NCBI RefSeq assembly: GCF_036802865.1
Contig: NZ_DAIRVK010000001.1
Span: 1-64,000, forward strand
Length of the DNA: 64,000 bases
Direction of reading: 5' to 3'
DNA from: Sulfurospirillum sp036802865
GTDB taxonomy: Bacteria; Campylobacterota; Campylobacteria; Campylobacterales; Sulfurospirillaceae
The position numbers and the translations under genes were made by a program. Below are positions 17,571-26,679 of this stretch, in pieces. The notes beneath the pieces were generated by a model that made no database searches, was not told the origin of the DNA, and worked only from the letters and a program-made list of their open reading frames with translations. Position 1 is the first letter of the stretch; every line of letters begins with the position of its first letter.

Positions 17571-17906
17571 ATGACCACCGTTTTATTGGTTTTACAATTT
17601 GTATTAACCGCTATTTTAACTGTTTCTGTACTTCTACAAAAAAGCTCATCTATCGGTCTTGGTGCTTACAGTGGAAGCAACGAATCCCTCTTTGGTGCAA
17701 AAGGACCAGCGGGTTTTATGGCAAAATTTACTTTCATCATTGCAACACTTTTTATTGTAAATACACTTGCTTTGGGTTATTTTTACAATCAAGATAAAAA
17801 AGTATCGATTGCAGAAGATATTAAAATCGAAAAAAGCGTTGTACCAAGCGTTCCAGCTCCTGTGACATCTGCTCCAGCAGCTCCTGAAGCGCCTACATCT
17901 AAATAA
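17571..17906 (+). CDS. secG: Protein translocase subunit SecG
   Basis: The 111-residue membrane protein has two hydrophobic helices (about 1-20 and 48-68) separated by the SecG loop containing QKSSSIGLGAYSG and SLFGAKGPAGF. It then has a C-terminal tail rich in Ala, Pro and Ser. SecG is the non-essential third subunit of the SecYEG channel and stimulates SecA-driven export. The gene starts a run with frr and pyrE, the same order I know from Campylobacter, with a deacetylase inserted after it. Confidence 0.92.
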   Translation: MTTVLLVLQFVLTAILTVSVLLQKSSSIGLGAYSGSNESLFGAKGPAGFMAKFTFIIATLFIVNTLALGYFYNQDKKVSIAEDIKIEKSVVPSVPAPVTSAPAAPEAPTSK

Positions 17907-17912
17907 CCTCGC

Positions 17913-18866
17913 ATGAAATCTTTTTGGCTTGTGTTGTGTTTGAGTGTGATGGTATGGGCAGATGCCCATATCTTCATCTACCACCGTTTTAACGATTCCA
18001 GATATCCCACCACCAACACAACCCTTGAAGAACTTCGCAAAGAGTTCGACTACTTCAAAAAAAATGGTTATGAAGTCATTCCTCTTGAAAAACTTGTACG
18101 TGCTCTTCACAACAAGGAAACCATTCCTGACAATTGGATTGTTCTTACAATTGATGATAACTACAAAAGTTTTTATGAGCATGGTTTAGCACTTTTTAAA
18201 GAGTACAATTACCCCTTCACAATGTTCGTTTATGTCGGAGCCACCGAGCAAAAATACGGCGATTTTATGAGTTGGGAACAACTTAAAGAAACCAGCAAAT
18301 ACGGTTCTTTAGAATTTCACTCACTAAACCATCCCCACATGACAGAACTCAGTGATGAAGCACTTAAAAAAGACTTCGATGAAGGTTTGAATTTATTTGA
18401 AAAACGTCTTGGTATTAAACCTCATTACTTCTCTTACCCTTTTGGCGAATTTAGTCCTCGGGTCAAAGCGATTGCAACAAGCTATGGTTTTGAAGCGATC
18501 TTAAACCAGACAATGGGTGCTGTTGCAAGTTTCAGTGACCCGCTGGATTTAGATCGCTCGGCGCTTGTTGGGAGAAGTGATTTAGCAGGATTTCTGAAAT
18601 ACAAAGCTCTTGAAGCCACATGGTTTGAGCCCAACGTGTTACTGAGTGATGGCAAGCTTGCATCTTTGCATGTAAAAGCTGTGACCAATGCAACCAAAGG
18701 TGGTATATACATCAGCGAACACGGCTATCAAGAAGTCAGTTTAAGTGATGGCGTATTTGAAGCTCAAATTAATAAAATACTCACCAAAGATCGTACACGG
18801 ATTATTGTTTCCGTGGGCAACAAAATTTCAACAAAATTGCTTGTCAAAGACAAGTTTAGTAAATAA
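17913..18866 (+). CDS. Exported polysaccharide deacetylase (NodB family)
   Basis: The 317-residue product has a signal peptide (cleavage near WADA, residue about 17) and a NodB-type domain at about 20-230. Motifs include TIDDNYKS (the metal and catalytic Asp-Asp), EFHSLNHPHM (metal His pair spaced four) and SYPFGEFS. Such enzymes remove N-acetyl groups from cell-wall or surface polysaccharide; the substrate here is unknown. The last ~85 residues form a beta-rich extension. It follows secG by six bases and is probably cotranscribed with it and with frr, although their functions seem unrelated. Confidence 0.85.
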   Translation: MKSFWLVLCLSVMVWADAHIFIYHRFNDSRYPTTNTTLEELRKEFDYFKKNGYEVIPLEKLVRALHNKETIPDNWIVLTIDDNYKSFYEHGLALFKEYNYPFTMFVYVGATEQKYGDFMSWEQLKETSKYGSLEFHSLNHPHMTELSDEALKKDFDEGLNLFEKRLGIKPHYFSYPFGEFSPRVKAIATSYGFEAILNQTMGAVASFSDPLDLDRSALVGRSDLAGFLKYKALEATWFEPNVLLSDGKLASLHVKAVTNATKGGIYISEHGYQEVSLSDGVFEAQINKILTKDRTRIIVSVGNKISTKLLVKDKFSK

Positions 18867-18890
18867 TTTTAACTTACAAAGAGGTACAAA

Positions 18891-19451
18891 ATGGAATTAA
18901 ACAAAATCTATGCTGAACAAAAAGAGCATATGGAAAAATGTATCGCGGCACTCAAACGTGACTTTATGACCATTCGTAGTGGTAAAGTCTCTACAACAAT
19001 TTTAGATAATATCCATGTGGATTACTACGGAACACCAACTGGTCTTAGCCAAGTGGCAACTGTTCTAGCAACCGATGCGACAACCATCACAATTTCTCCT
19101 TGGGAGAAAAAAATGCTCAGAGAGATCGAAAAAGCGATTATGCAAGCTAACATCGGTGTCAATCCAAACAACGATGGCGAAAGTATTAAACTCTTCTTTC
19201 CACCAATGACAACTGAGCAACGAAAAGAAGGTGCAAAACAAGCTAAAGCTATGGGCGATAAAGCTAAAATTGCCATCCGAAATGTGCGTAAAGACTCTAA
19301 TGACCAAGTTAAAAAATTGGAAAAAGATAAATTGATTACCGAAGATGGCTCTAAAAAAGGTCAAGATGAAGTTCAAAAAATCACTGACGCAACCGTTTCT
19401 AAAGTCGATGAACTCGTAAGAGAAAAAGAATCTGAACTCCTAAAAATTTAA
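18891..19451 (+). CDS. frr: Ribosome recycling factor
   Basis: At 186 residues this is full length for RRF. It shows the family's conserved stretches: LKRDFMTIRSGKVST near the N-terminus, the VDYYGTPTGLSQVA segment, and VRKDSNDQVKKLEK in the second arm of the three-helix bundle. With EF-G it splits post-termination ribosomes. An AGAGG site precedes the ATG and pyrE follows after eight bases. Confidence 0.97.
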   Translation: MELNKIYAEQKEHMEKCIAALKRDFMTIRSGKVSTTILDNIHVDYYGTPTGLSQVATVLATDATTITISPWEKKMLREIEKAIMQANIGVNPNNDGESIKLFFPPMTTEQRKEGAKQAKAMGDKAKIAIRNVRKDSNDQVKKLEKDKLITEDGSKKGQDEVQKITDATVSKVDELVREKESELLKI

Positions 19452-19459
19452 GGGTAAAT

Positions 19460-20068
19460 ATGCAAGTTGAAAAAATTTATAAAGACGCCAATGCCCTTTT
19501 AGAGGGACATTTTTTACTGAGCAGTGGTAAACACTCCCGATATTATCTTCAAAGTGCGAAAGTTTTGGAAGATCCTAAAGTAGCTGAGAAACTAGCGGTT
19601 GAATTAGCAAAAATGATTCAAGCGTCTAACCTTGAAATCGATACTATCTGCTCACCAGCACTTGGTGGTGTTTTAGCAGGTTATGAGCTTGCACGTGCTC
19701 TTGGAAAACGTTTTATTTTTGCAGAACGTGTCAACGGTGAAATGACGATTCGCAGAGGCTTTGAAGTCAAAAAAGGTGAAAAAATCCTTGTGTGTGAAGA
19801 CATCATCACAACAGGTGGATCTGCTTTGGAAGCTGCTAAAATTGCTGAAAGTATGGGTGGCGTTATTGTTGGCTTTGCAGCCCTTGCAAACCGCGGTTTT
19901 TGTAAACGTGTCGGCAGTAACCTAGAAGGTAAGCCTACTTGTAAACTTCCAAATGATGCTCCATTTTTTGCACTGGCTGATTTTGAATTTGACATTTATG
20001 AACCAAGTGAATGCCCTTTATGTAAAGAAGGAAGCACTGCGCACAAGCCAGGCAGTAGAGGAAACTAA
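19460..20068 (+). CDS. pyrE: Orotate phosphoribosyltransferase
   Basis: The 202-residue enzyme shows the PRPP-binding motif VCEDIITTGGSAL near residue 115, the FLLSSGKHSRYYLQSA N-terminal substrate region, and the FIFAERVNGEMTIRRGF loop. It converts orotate and PRPP to OMP in pyrimidine synthesis. The C-terminal ~25 residues contain CPLC, a short extension seen in Campylobacterota PyrE as far as I recall. It is packed between frr and an RDD gene. Confidence 0.96.
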   Translation: MQVEKIYKDANALLEGHFLLSSGKHSRYYLQSAKVLEDPKVAEKLAVELAKMIQASNLEIDTICSPALGGVLAGYELARALGKRFIFAERVNGEMTIRRGFEVKKGEKILVCEDIITTGGSALEAAKIAESMGGVIVGFAALANRGFCKRVGSNLEGKPTCKLPNDAPFFALADFEFDIYEPSECPLCKEGSTAHKPGSRGN

Positions 20069-20074
20069 ATTTTA

Positions 20075-20536
20075 ATGCGATGGAGAGCTACTAAAAAAGG
20101 AGGCAGAAAAGAGCAAAAAAGCACTTTGCCTTCTTACGCCATCGCACCTTTTCAAAAACGATTCAAAGCTTTTGTCGTTGATTCTTTTATGCTGTTGATG
20201 CCCATTCTCTACATTATTTTTTATATGATTTATGGCTCCCGTGAAGGCTTTGCGGCACATATGTTTCAAGGCTGGCTTCTTATTTTAATTCCTTATGGCA
20301 TCGTAACTATCATTTTTCTAAAACGAAGTGGTCAAACCCCTGGTTATAAAGCATATGATCTAACCCTCATTGATCTTAGCACAGGACAAAGCACTTCTGT
20401 ATCACACCTTTTTTTACGCTATATTTTAATGCTTCTCACTGTGTGTACTATCATTGGCATCTTCGTACCGCTCATGCGTAAAGACAAGCTTTCACTTTAT
20501 GATCTCGGAAGTCGCAGTGCTCCTATTTACAAGTGA
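20075..20536 (+). CDS. RDD family membrane protein
   Basis: The 153-residue protein has a basic N-terminus and three hydrophobic segments, with the RDD pattern: an Arg-rich start to helix one (FQKRFKAFVVDSF), GQTPGYKAYDL in the loop and RYILMLLTVCTIIG in the last segment. RDD proteins are poorly characterised; some are ion antiporters. It follows pyrE by six bases, as in Campylobacter, so this is a conserved linkage. A second ATG lies five bases on but out of frame. Confidence 0.85.
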   Translation: MRWRATKKGGRKEQKSTLPSYAIAPFQKRFKAFVVDSFMLLMPILYIIFYMIYGSREGFAAHMFQGWLLILIPYGIVTIIFLKRSGQTPGYKAYDLTLIDLSTGQSTSVSHLFLRYILMLLTVCTIIGIFVPLMRKDKLSLYDLGSRSAPIYK

Positions 20537-20542
20537 GCATTC

Positions 20543-21634
20543 ATGATTTTTTTTAAAATTTCTGGCTTTTTCTTTTTCTATTTTGTCGTAACAGGCGTTT
20601 ATGTTATTTTTATGCCTAAGATTTTACAGATGTTAGGTTACAGTGCACTGCATATCGGAGCCATCTTTGCGCTTGCGCCTTTGATGCGCTTTTTTGTCCC
20701 TTTTTTCTTTCTTAAACATTTTGAACTAACACAAAAAGTATTTTACATAGCCCTTGGTGGGGCACTCTTTGCCATTGTGATGTTTTACCCAACCATTCAT
20801 CACTTCTATCTCTTTATGCTCCCAAATATGCTTTTAGGTGCTTGTTTAGGCATGATCCTGCCTTATATTGAAACTTACGCGATGGAGCATCTGCAAAAAG
20901 AACGTTTTGGTAAGTCTCGCCTGTTCGGCTCCATTGGGTTCATGCTCATAGGTATTATTCTGGCTCGTCATTTAGAGGACTATACCAATGGACTGCATTA
21001 TTTACTTCTTGCAATCAGTTTAACTGCTTTTTTTGCCTACTGGCTGACACACAACAATACCCATTTTATGACCTCAAGTGTTGTCAAAGAAGAAGCTTTT
21101 AACTTCTTACATGTAAAGTATTTATGGATCAGTCTGTTTTTGATGCAAGTAAGTTTTGGAGGGTTTTATAACTTTTTTACCATCTATGAGACAGCGCATG
21201 GTATCAGTCTTGAAGTCACAAGTTATTTATGGGCATTTGGCGTTATATGCGAAATTGTTTTGTTCTATTTTCAAGCACCCTTATTACAGCGCTTTAGCCT
21301 TTTATCGTTGGTAAAATTTGGTGTTTTTGCAACAGCATCTCGTTGGTTATTACTCTTCCTATTTCCTTCATCTCTTTTTGTTTCTTATGCCGCTCAATCA
21401 CTTCATGCCTTTAGTTTTGCACTCCATCATACCGCAGCATTGAGTCTTTTGTATACACTCTATGCCCATAAAAAACTAGCCGCTCAATTTTACTATGGCT
21501 TTTCATTTGGGTTAGGAGGTTTTGTAGGAGCACTGCTTGCAGGGTATTTTTATGGTGAGTATCTTTACCTGTACACGAGTTTCGTTGCACTACTTTCACT
21601 TGGAAGCTTAATGCTTTTCAAGGGGAAAGAATAA
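20543..21634 (+). CDS. Major facilitator superfamily transporter (PPP-type)
   Basis: This 363-residue protein has about ten to eleven membrane helices and is shorter than the usual twelve-helix MFS permease. Motifs such as FGKSRLFGSIGFMLIGI after helix four and the pattern around YETAHGISLE resemble the LacY/PPP-family transporters in which E. coli HcaT is found. The substrate is unknown. It starts six bases after the RDD gene and its 3' end overlaps the convergent FliL-like gene by 17 bases. Confidence 0.75.
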   Translation: MIFFKISGFFFFYFVVTGVYVIFMPKILQMLGYSALHIGAIFALAPLMRFFVPFFFLKHFELTQKVFYIALGGALFAIVMFYPTIHHFYLFMLPNMLLGACLGMILPYIETYAMEHLQKERFGKSRLFGSIGFMLIGIILARHLEDYTNGLHYLLLAISLTAFFAYWLTHNNTHFMTSSVVKEEAFNFLHVKYLWISLFLMQVSFGGFYNFFTIYETAHGISLEVTSYLWAFGVICEIVLFYFQAPLLQRFSLLSLVKFGVFATASRWLLLFLFPSSLFVSYAAQSLHAFSFALHHTAALSLLYTLYAHKKLAAQFYYGFSFGLGGFVGALLAGYFYGEYLYLYTSFVALLSLGSLMLFKGKE

Positions 21635-22070
21635 AATTCTTAATATAAATCGTCTCAACCTGATACCCAAAGGTATTTTCTATCATATCACTTAGCTCTT
21701 CTTTCAATCGCTCTTTTCCATTAACGGTTTCTAAACCATTTGCATCCATGGTATTAAGATACTGCAATACAGCGTTACGAACATTGTCCATATTGCCCTG
21801 TATCGCTTTTTTAGCTGCTTTATTTTTTAAAACCAATGCTATGTCTGCTTTTAAGATTTTGTATTTTTGCGATCTAATATTGATGTAAATGGTATCTAAA
21901 CTTACTTCTTTGGCATCTGTACTGGTATTCGTCGTTTTCTTGACAGGAACAGTTTCATAAGATGATTGAGTGTTATCTTCCTTGAGCATATAATTGATTG
22001 TAATAAACCCAATAACAATTAACAGTGCAATAAACCCTAAAGAGATTTTGAGTAGTTTTTCATTAAACAT
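21618..22070 (-). CDS. FliL-like flagellar basal-body-associated protein (tentative)
   Basis: The 150-residue protein has one N-terminal membrane helix (about 8-28), a short linker, and a C-terminal domain. It ends in RLKEELSDMIENTFGY followed by a final beta strand, IYIKNFILS, which is the architecture of FliL. FliL surrounds the flagellar stator and supports torque. Flagellar hook genes lie 2.3 kb away but on the other strand behind typA, so linkage is weak. It could be a FliL paralogue rather than the main FliL. Confidence 0.55.
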   Translation of the reverse strand: MFNEKLLKISLGFIALLIVIGFITINYMLKEDNTQSSYETVPVKKTTNTSTDAKEVSLDTIYINIRSQKYKILKADIALVLKNKAAKKAIQGNMDNVRNAVLQYLNTMDANGLETVNGKERLKEELSDMIENTFGYQVETIYIKNFILSP

Positions 22071-22209
22071 CGAATAGGTACTCCATAGTTTTTCATTAAG
22101 TTTTTATAATGGAATAATATCGGCTAAAAGTATAGTTTAGTGTAATGCTTCGTAAAATGAATAAAGAAGTAGAAGAATAGTGAGGTATTGATATTTTTAG
22201 TGCAATTGT

Positions 22210-22242
22210 AAGATTTTGCCAACAGACTGTTGGCAAAATCTT
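22210..22242 (-). terminator. Hairpin after typA
   Basis: Fifteen base pairs match perfectly (AAGATTTTGCCAACA with TGTTGGCAAAATCTT) around a three-base loop, 17 nt beyond the typA stop. The following minus-strand sequence is not a long U-run, but the stem's own A/T ends make it a plausible terminator. Confidence 0.7.
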
Positions 22243-22258
22243 TACAGGTAGAAACTTC

Positions 22259-24058
22259 TTAGCGACTCATACGCTTACGTTGCGTTGGATCAAGGTATTT
22301 TTTACGAATACGAATGTTGATAGGTGTAACTTCAACCAATTCATCATTTTCAATCCACTCAAGCGCCAATTCAAGGTTCATTTTGCGTGGTGGAACAAGT
22401 TTAATTGCTTCATCGGCACCACTGCTTCTAACGTTACTTTGTGGCTTACCTTTAATAGGGTTAACATCTAAGTCATTTGGACGTGAATGTTCACCAATAA
22501 TCATACCAGCGTAAACTTTATATTGCACATCAACAAAAAGTGTACCTCTTTCTTGTAAACTGAAGAGTGAATATCCCATAGCTGTACCCGTTTCCATAGA
22601 GATAAGCGCACCATTTTTACGGTGTTCAACTTCTCCACTGAGTGGACGGAAATCTAAGAATGAGTGGTTCATAACACCCTCACCTTTGGTATCTGTCAAA
22701 AACTGACCACGAAAACCAATCAAACCACGTGCAGGAATTTCAAACTCAATACGTGTTTGACCATCACCTGTTGGGTTCATCGCTTTCATTTCTGCTTTTT
22801 TACGACCCAATTTTTCGATAACAGCACCCGTAAATTCATCTGGCACGTCAATAACTAAGTGCTCAAATGGTTCCATTTTTACGCCGTTTTCTTCTCTGAT
22901 AATAACTTCAGGACGTCCAAGAGAAAACTCAAAACCTTCACGTCTCATGTTTTCAGCTAAAATTGTAATTTGAAGCTCACCACGACCTGAAACTTTAAAT
23001 TTACCTTCCCCTGCACTCTCATATTTCATCGCAATGTTTGTTTTCATCTCAGCTTCTAAACGCTCAGCGATTTTATTGGAAGTGACATATTTACCATCAA
23101 GTCCCGCGAAAGGAGAATCATTAACACCAAACACAACGGATAATGTTGGCTCTTCAATGTGCAAAGGATCAAGTGGCATAGGATTAGCAGGATCAACCAA
23201 ACTATCACCAACGTCTAGTGTCTCAAAACCAGCAACAGCAACGATGTCACCACTCTCTGCTTCATTAATATCAATTCTATCCAAACCATGAAATCCGATC
23301 AGTTTCGATACACGTCCACGAACTTGTTCGCCATCTGCTTTTGCAAGTAACACAGTCTCATTTTTCTTAATGGTTCCGTTAAAAATACGTGCAATACCAA
23401 TTTTTCCAACATAGTTATCGTAATCAAGGGTGAAAACTTGAAGTTGAAGTGGATTTTCTGCTTTACCAGAAGGTGCAGGAACATGCTTGATGATTGTTTC
23501 AAAAAGAGGTTCAAAATTTTTATTCTCATCACTCATATTGTATTTTGCATAACCATCGCGTGCTGCTGCATAAATGATAGGGAATTCAAGTTGATCATCA
23601 TTGGCACCAAGCGCCACTAAAAGGTCAAACACTTCATCAACAACGCGCTCAGCATCAGCCGCTGGTTTGTCAATCTTGTTTACAACAACGATTGGGCAAA
23701 GACCAAGACTCAATGCTTTTTTAACAACGAATTTTGTTTGGGGCATAACACCTTCTTGTGCATCAACAAGAAGTAAAACACCATCAACCATTTTTAAAAC
23801 ACGCTCAACCTCACCACCAAAGTCGGCGTGGCCTGGAGTGTCGATAATGTTAATTTTAGTCTCTTTATAACGAATCGCTGTATTTTTAGAAAGAATGGTA
23901 ATACCACGCTCTTTTTCAAGATCGTTACTGTCCATTGCTCTTTCTTCTACTTTTTGGTGTGCTGTATAGGTTCCTGATTGTTTCAACAGCTCATCGACTA
24001 AGGTTGTTTTTCCGTGATCAACGTGTGCGATGACGGCAATATTTCTAAACTCTTGCAA
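22259..24058 (-). CDS. typA: Ribosome-associated GTPase TypA/BipA
   Basis: The 599-residue translational GTPase begins with the G1 motif AHVDHGKTTL, followed by RGITI (G2), DTPGHADFGGEVER (G3) and NKIDKP (G4). EF-G-like domains come next, and a TypA-specific C-terminal domain ends in IRIRKKYLDPTQRKR. Length matches the family (about 600). It binds the ribosome, aids large-subunit assembly and stress adaptation, especially at low temperature. It is monocistronic, flanked by a hairpin downstream and an intergenic region shared with the divergent fliK operon. Confidence 0.97.
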   Translation of the reverse strand: MQEFRNIAVIAHVDHGKTTLVDELLKQSGTYTAHQKVEERAMDSNDLEKERGITILSKNTAIRYKETKINIIDTPGHADFGGEVERVLKMVDGVLLLVDAQEGVMPQTKFVVKKALSLGLCPIVVVNKIDKPAADAERVVDEVFDLLVALGANDDQLEFPIIYAAARDGYAKYNMSDENKNFEPLFETIIKHVPAPSGKAENPLQLQVFTLDYDNYVGKIGIARIFNGTIKKNETVLLAKADGEQVRGRVSKLIGFHGLDRIDINEAESGDIVAVAGFETLDVGDSLVDPANPMPLDPLHIEEPTLSVVFGVNDSPFAGLDGKYVTSNKIAERLEAEMKTNIAMKYESAGEGKFKVSGRGELQITILAENMRREGFEFSLGRPEVIIREENGVKMEPFEHLVIDVPDEFTGAVIEKLGRKKAEMKAMNPTGDGQTRIEFEIPARGLIGFRGQFLTDTKGEGVMNHSFLDFRPLSGEVEHRKNGALISMETGTAMGYSLFSLQERGTLFVDVQYKVYAGMIIGEHSRPNDLDVNPIKGKPQSNVRSSGADEAIKLVPPRKMNLELALEWIENDELVEVTPINIRIRKKYLDPTQRKRMSR

Positions 24059-24210
24059 AAAATTCTCCTCGAATATAACTTTTACATCTCATATAAAACG
24101 TACGGGATTGGTGTAGTTTGATGAAGTAAATATGCTTCATTATACCACGTTCTTACTAAAATTAAAACATCCTTACATGTAAATCAATTTTGAACACATT
24201 GGGTTAAAAC

Positions 24211-24225
24211 TGGAATGAGTATTGC
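24211..24225 (+). promoter_or_regulatory. Sigma-54 promoter of the fliK-flgD-flgE operon
   Basis: TGGAATGAGTATTGC followed by T keeps the GG and GC dinucleotides at the sigma-54 -24/-12 spacing and has the TTGCT -12 form typical of Campylobacter hook genes. It lies about 150 nt upstream of fliK, leaving a leader that would include the structured repeat. A second site of the same form precedes the large flgE gene. Confidence 0.8.
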
Positions 24226-24280
24226 TTATCAAAAGTGTGAAGTTATCTCTAAGCACTCAAAATGGCTGGTGATATTTCTC

Positions 24281-24353
24281 CCTCAAAGAGGCAAGCTTCA
24301 GTGCCCCAGTGGCTAACGTAGTTTCTCAAGCTTAGCTTGACAAACATTATGAA
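24281..24353 (+). repeat. Structured intergenic repeat, copy D (before fliK)
   Basis: Hairpin 1 is CCTC-AAA-GAGG, hairpin 2 is GGCA...TGCC, then the conserved linker CAGTGGCTAACGTAGTTT, then hairpin 3 CAAGC-TTA-GCTTG. It ends about 23 nt before the fliK ATG. The layout matches copies before gyrB and tetR although most stem bases differ. Confidence 0.6.
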
Positions 24354-24376
24354 AAATAAAAAACAAGGTAACGGCG

Positions 24377-25951
24377 ATGCAAGATATACTCTCCTTTGTT
24401 CAGGCTCCAAGCCCTACAACTCTTGCGCCTTCTACGAATGCAGCACCTAAAACTGATAGTCTTGATGGCTCTTTTTCTGAAAGTTTTTTTTCCGTAATTC
24501 TTGGTGAATTTACCAAAGAAAGCAAACAAGTTTCACTTACGGATCTTGCAGAAGGGGTTCCAACAACACCAAACCTTGAGCTAAGTACATCAAACGATCA
24601 AGAAGCCAAAAGTGTGGATGAACACCTTTTAGATGACTTACTTAGCGTTGTTAATGCACTTCAACAAAACTCTCAAACAACGATTTTTCCTACACTTAAA
24701 GCTTCTTCGACGTTAGAGAAAATTCTTGGAAGTGAAACCGCGCGTCAAGATTTTGCTAATGTAAAAAATGTCAGTGATTTGATGGATTTATCAAAAAAAT
24801 ACAACCTTGGTTTAGAAAAACTTTCAATCTCTCAAGAAAGTTTAGACACCCTTCAAACAAAATTTCCAAAACTTGCGCAAAATAATTTTTTTAATGACCT
24901 GCAAACAGCACTTGATACAGCGCAAAACTCGCAAAATAATGAAACAACAAAAGCAACTACTACCAATATTATGAGCCTTTTAGACAAGCAGCCTCCCAAA
25001 ACAGACGTAACTCCGACTTCAATGTTAAGTGAACTTATTTCAAAAACGACACCACCAAAAGTGGTAGAACAAAATAATGTTCCAGATACTATGCCTATTG
25101 TCGAAGAGCCAATCATAGTAAATGAAAAGCAACAAAATACTTTAGCACAAGCACTTCAAGCACCGCAAGAAGAGAGCATTCAAGCAACAACAGCGCCGAT
25201 TGAAACCATAACGCAAAAAGTGGTCAATACCAATGAAACTAAAAAAACAACGGTAACACAAACAGAACCAACAGAGGTTATTACGCCAGAAGAGCCTGTT
25301 CAAACAGCCTCCACTCGTGTCAATGAAGTTAAAAAAGAAGCTTTAGGTAAGACCACAGAAGACACCCAAGATACCGTTTTAAAAACGATTAAAAACGATA
25401 AAACAGCAACTGATACAACAGGTGAAGAGGCAACACAAATACAAAAAATAGCAAAAACAGAAGAAAAAGACACCACAAAAACCTCATCAGAAGAGACACA
25501 AAGCATACAAGACGTAAAAACGGATGTCAAAGCAACTGCAAAACAAGACACTTCAGTAAAAAATACGCCTGTAAAAGAGAGTTTAAATCAATTTGCAAGT
25601 GACTTGAAAGAAAAAATAGAAGCCTATAAACCGCCTATTATGAAAGTAGAGCTCTCATTAAGCCCTAAAAATCTAGGTGACGTTGATGTTACCTTGCTCA
25701 CACGTGGCAATAATTTACATGTCAACATCTCTTCCAACACAACAACCATGTCACTTTTTACCCAAAATCAAAACGATGTTAAAAATGCCCTTGTTGGCAT
25801 GGGCTTTACCAATTTGGAGATGAATTTTAGCGATCAAAACAATAAAGAACAACCACAACAGAACAACCAAAAACAAAACAATGGGAACTTTGAAGAGTTC
25901 AATGAGGATGAAACCGCTCTTTTAGAGATTGTCATTCCTCAATACGTATAA
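24377..25951 (+). CDS. fliK: Flagellar hook-length control protein FliK
   Basis: The 524-residue product is a low-complexity Thr/Gln/Glu/Lys-rich protein over most of its length. It ends in a folded FliK C-terminal domain (about 410-490) with VELSLSPKNLGDVDVTL and NALVGMGFTNLEMN, followed by a Gln/Asn tail. FliK acts as the secreted ruler that measures the hook and switches the export gate to filament substrates. Its place ahead of flgD and flgE matches the Campylobacter gene order. The long disordered N-terminus is expected for a ruler. ATG with an AAGGTAACG leader. Confidence 0.9.
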   Translation: MQDILSFVQAPSPTTLAPSTNAAPKTDSLDGSFSESFFSVILGEFTKESKQVSLTDLAEGVPTTPNLELSTSNDQEAKSVDEHLLDDLLSVVNALQQNSQTTIFPTLKASSTLEKILGSETARQDFANVKNVSDLMDLSKKYNLGLEKLSISQESLDTLQTKFPKLAQNNFFNDLQTALDTAQNSQNNETTKATTTNIMSLLDKQPPKTDVTPTSMLSELISKTTPPKVVEQNNVPDTMPIVEEPIIVNEKQQNTLAQALQAPQEESIQATTAPIETITQKVVNTNETKKTTVTQTEPTEVITPEEPVQTASTRVNEVKKEALGKTTEDTQDTVLKTIKNDKTATDTTGEEATQIQKIAKTEEKDTTKTSSEETQSIQDVKTDVKATAKQDTSVKNTPVKESLNQFASDLKEKIEAYKPPIMKVELSLSPKNLGDVDVTLLTRGNNLHVNISSNTTTMSLFTQNQNDVKNALVGMGFTNLEMNFSDQNNKEQPQQNNQKQNNGNFEEFNEDETALLEIVIPQYV

Positions 25952-25972
25952 AATATAAGTAAAGGATACATG

Positions 25973-26668
25973 ATGGCTATCAATACAAAAGGTTATGAAA
26001 GCATTATCACCCCAGGTGCAACAAGTTCGACAACAACAACAGCTGCAGCTAAAACAGGAAGTGCTGATACTTTAGGAAAAGATGATTTTTTAAAACTTCT
26101 TTTGACAGAACTTCAACACCAAGACCCAACCAGTCCTATGGATTCCGATAAAATCTTAAGCCAAACGTCTCAGCTTGCTACGTTAGAATCATCCACTAAA
26201 ACAAACACCGCTTTAGATAATTTAGCAGCACAACTCAAACAGAGCGTTAACTCTAATGCAACATCCGTCATTGGTAAAATGGGAAGCATCGGCAGTGATG
26301 CTATTGCACTCTCCGGTGGTAAATCAACTTATGAAGTCTATTTTCCAACGGAAATTAAAACGGGTACACTTACCATTGCAGATAGTAAAGGCACTACTGT
26401 TAAAACCGTTGACCTTAGCACGGTAGCTGCTGGTAAAAGTGGTGTTTTAACGTTTGACTGGGATGGTAAATCTAATGAAGGTTCACAATTAGATGATGGA
26501 GCATATCGTGTTACTGCAACGTATCTAGACGCTACGGGTGCTGCAAAAACAACCGCATTTGGTGTTTATCCTGTTGAATCCGTACGTTATGACTCAGGAG
26601 CAACCTATATTAAGTTAGGTTCTAAATATTATGCTATGAGCGATGTTGTCGAATTTTATGACAAATAA
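25973..26668 (+). CDS. flgD: Flagellar hook assembly (cap) protein FlgD
   Basis: The product has the FlgD N-terminal signature LGKDDFLKLLLTELQHQDP (residues about 35-53) and QTSQLATLES. A middle Ig/FlgD domain has FDWDGKSNEGSQLDDGAYRV near 160. FlgD caps the growing hook so FlgE can polymerise. Two tandem ATGs occur; the second, used here, has better spacing from the AAAGGA site. It sits 21 bases after fliK and 12 before the hook gene. Confidence 0.95.
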   Translation: MAINTKGYESIITPGATSSTTTTAAAKTGSADTLGKDDFLKLLLTELQHQDPTSPMDSDKILSQTSQLATLESSTKTNTALDNLAAQLKQSVNSNATSVIGKMGSIGSDAIALSGGKSTYEVYFPTEIKTGTLTIADSKGTTVKTVDLSTVAAGKSGVLTFDWDGKSNEGSQLDDGAYRVTATYLDATGAAKTTAFGVYPVESVRYDSGATYIKLGSKYYAMSDVVEFYDK

Positions 26669-26679
26669 AGGGATCTCCA

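Larger units (their letters stand above)
24059..24376. other. Divergent control region between typA and fliK
   Basis: This 318-bp gap holds the presumed typA promoter on the left, one exact TTACATGTAA palindrome at 24173-24182, a sigma-54 promoter at 24211-24225 and a structured repeat at 24281-24353. No coding frame in it looks real. Confidence 0.7.
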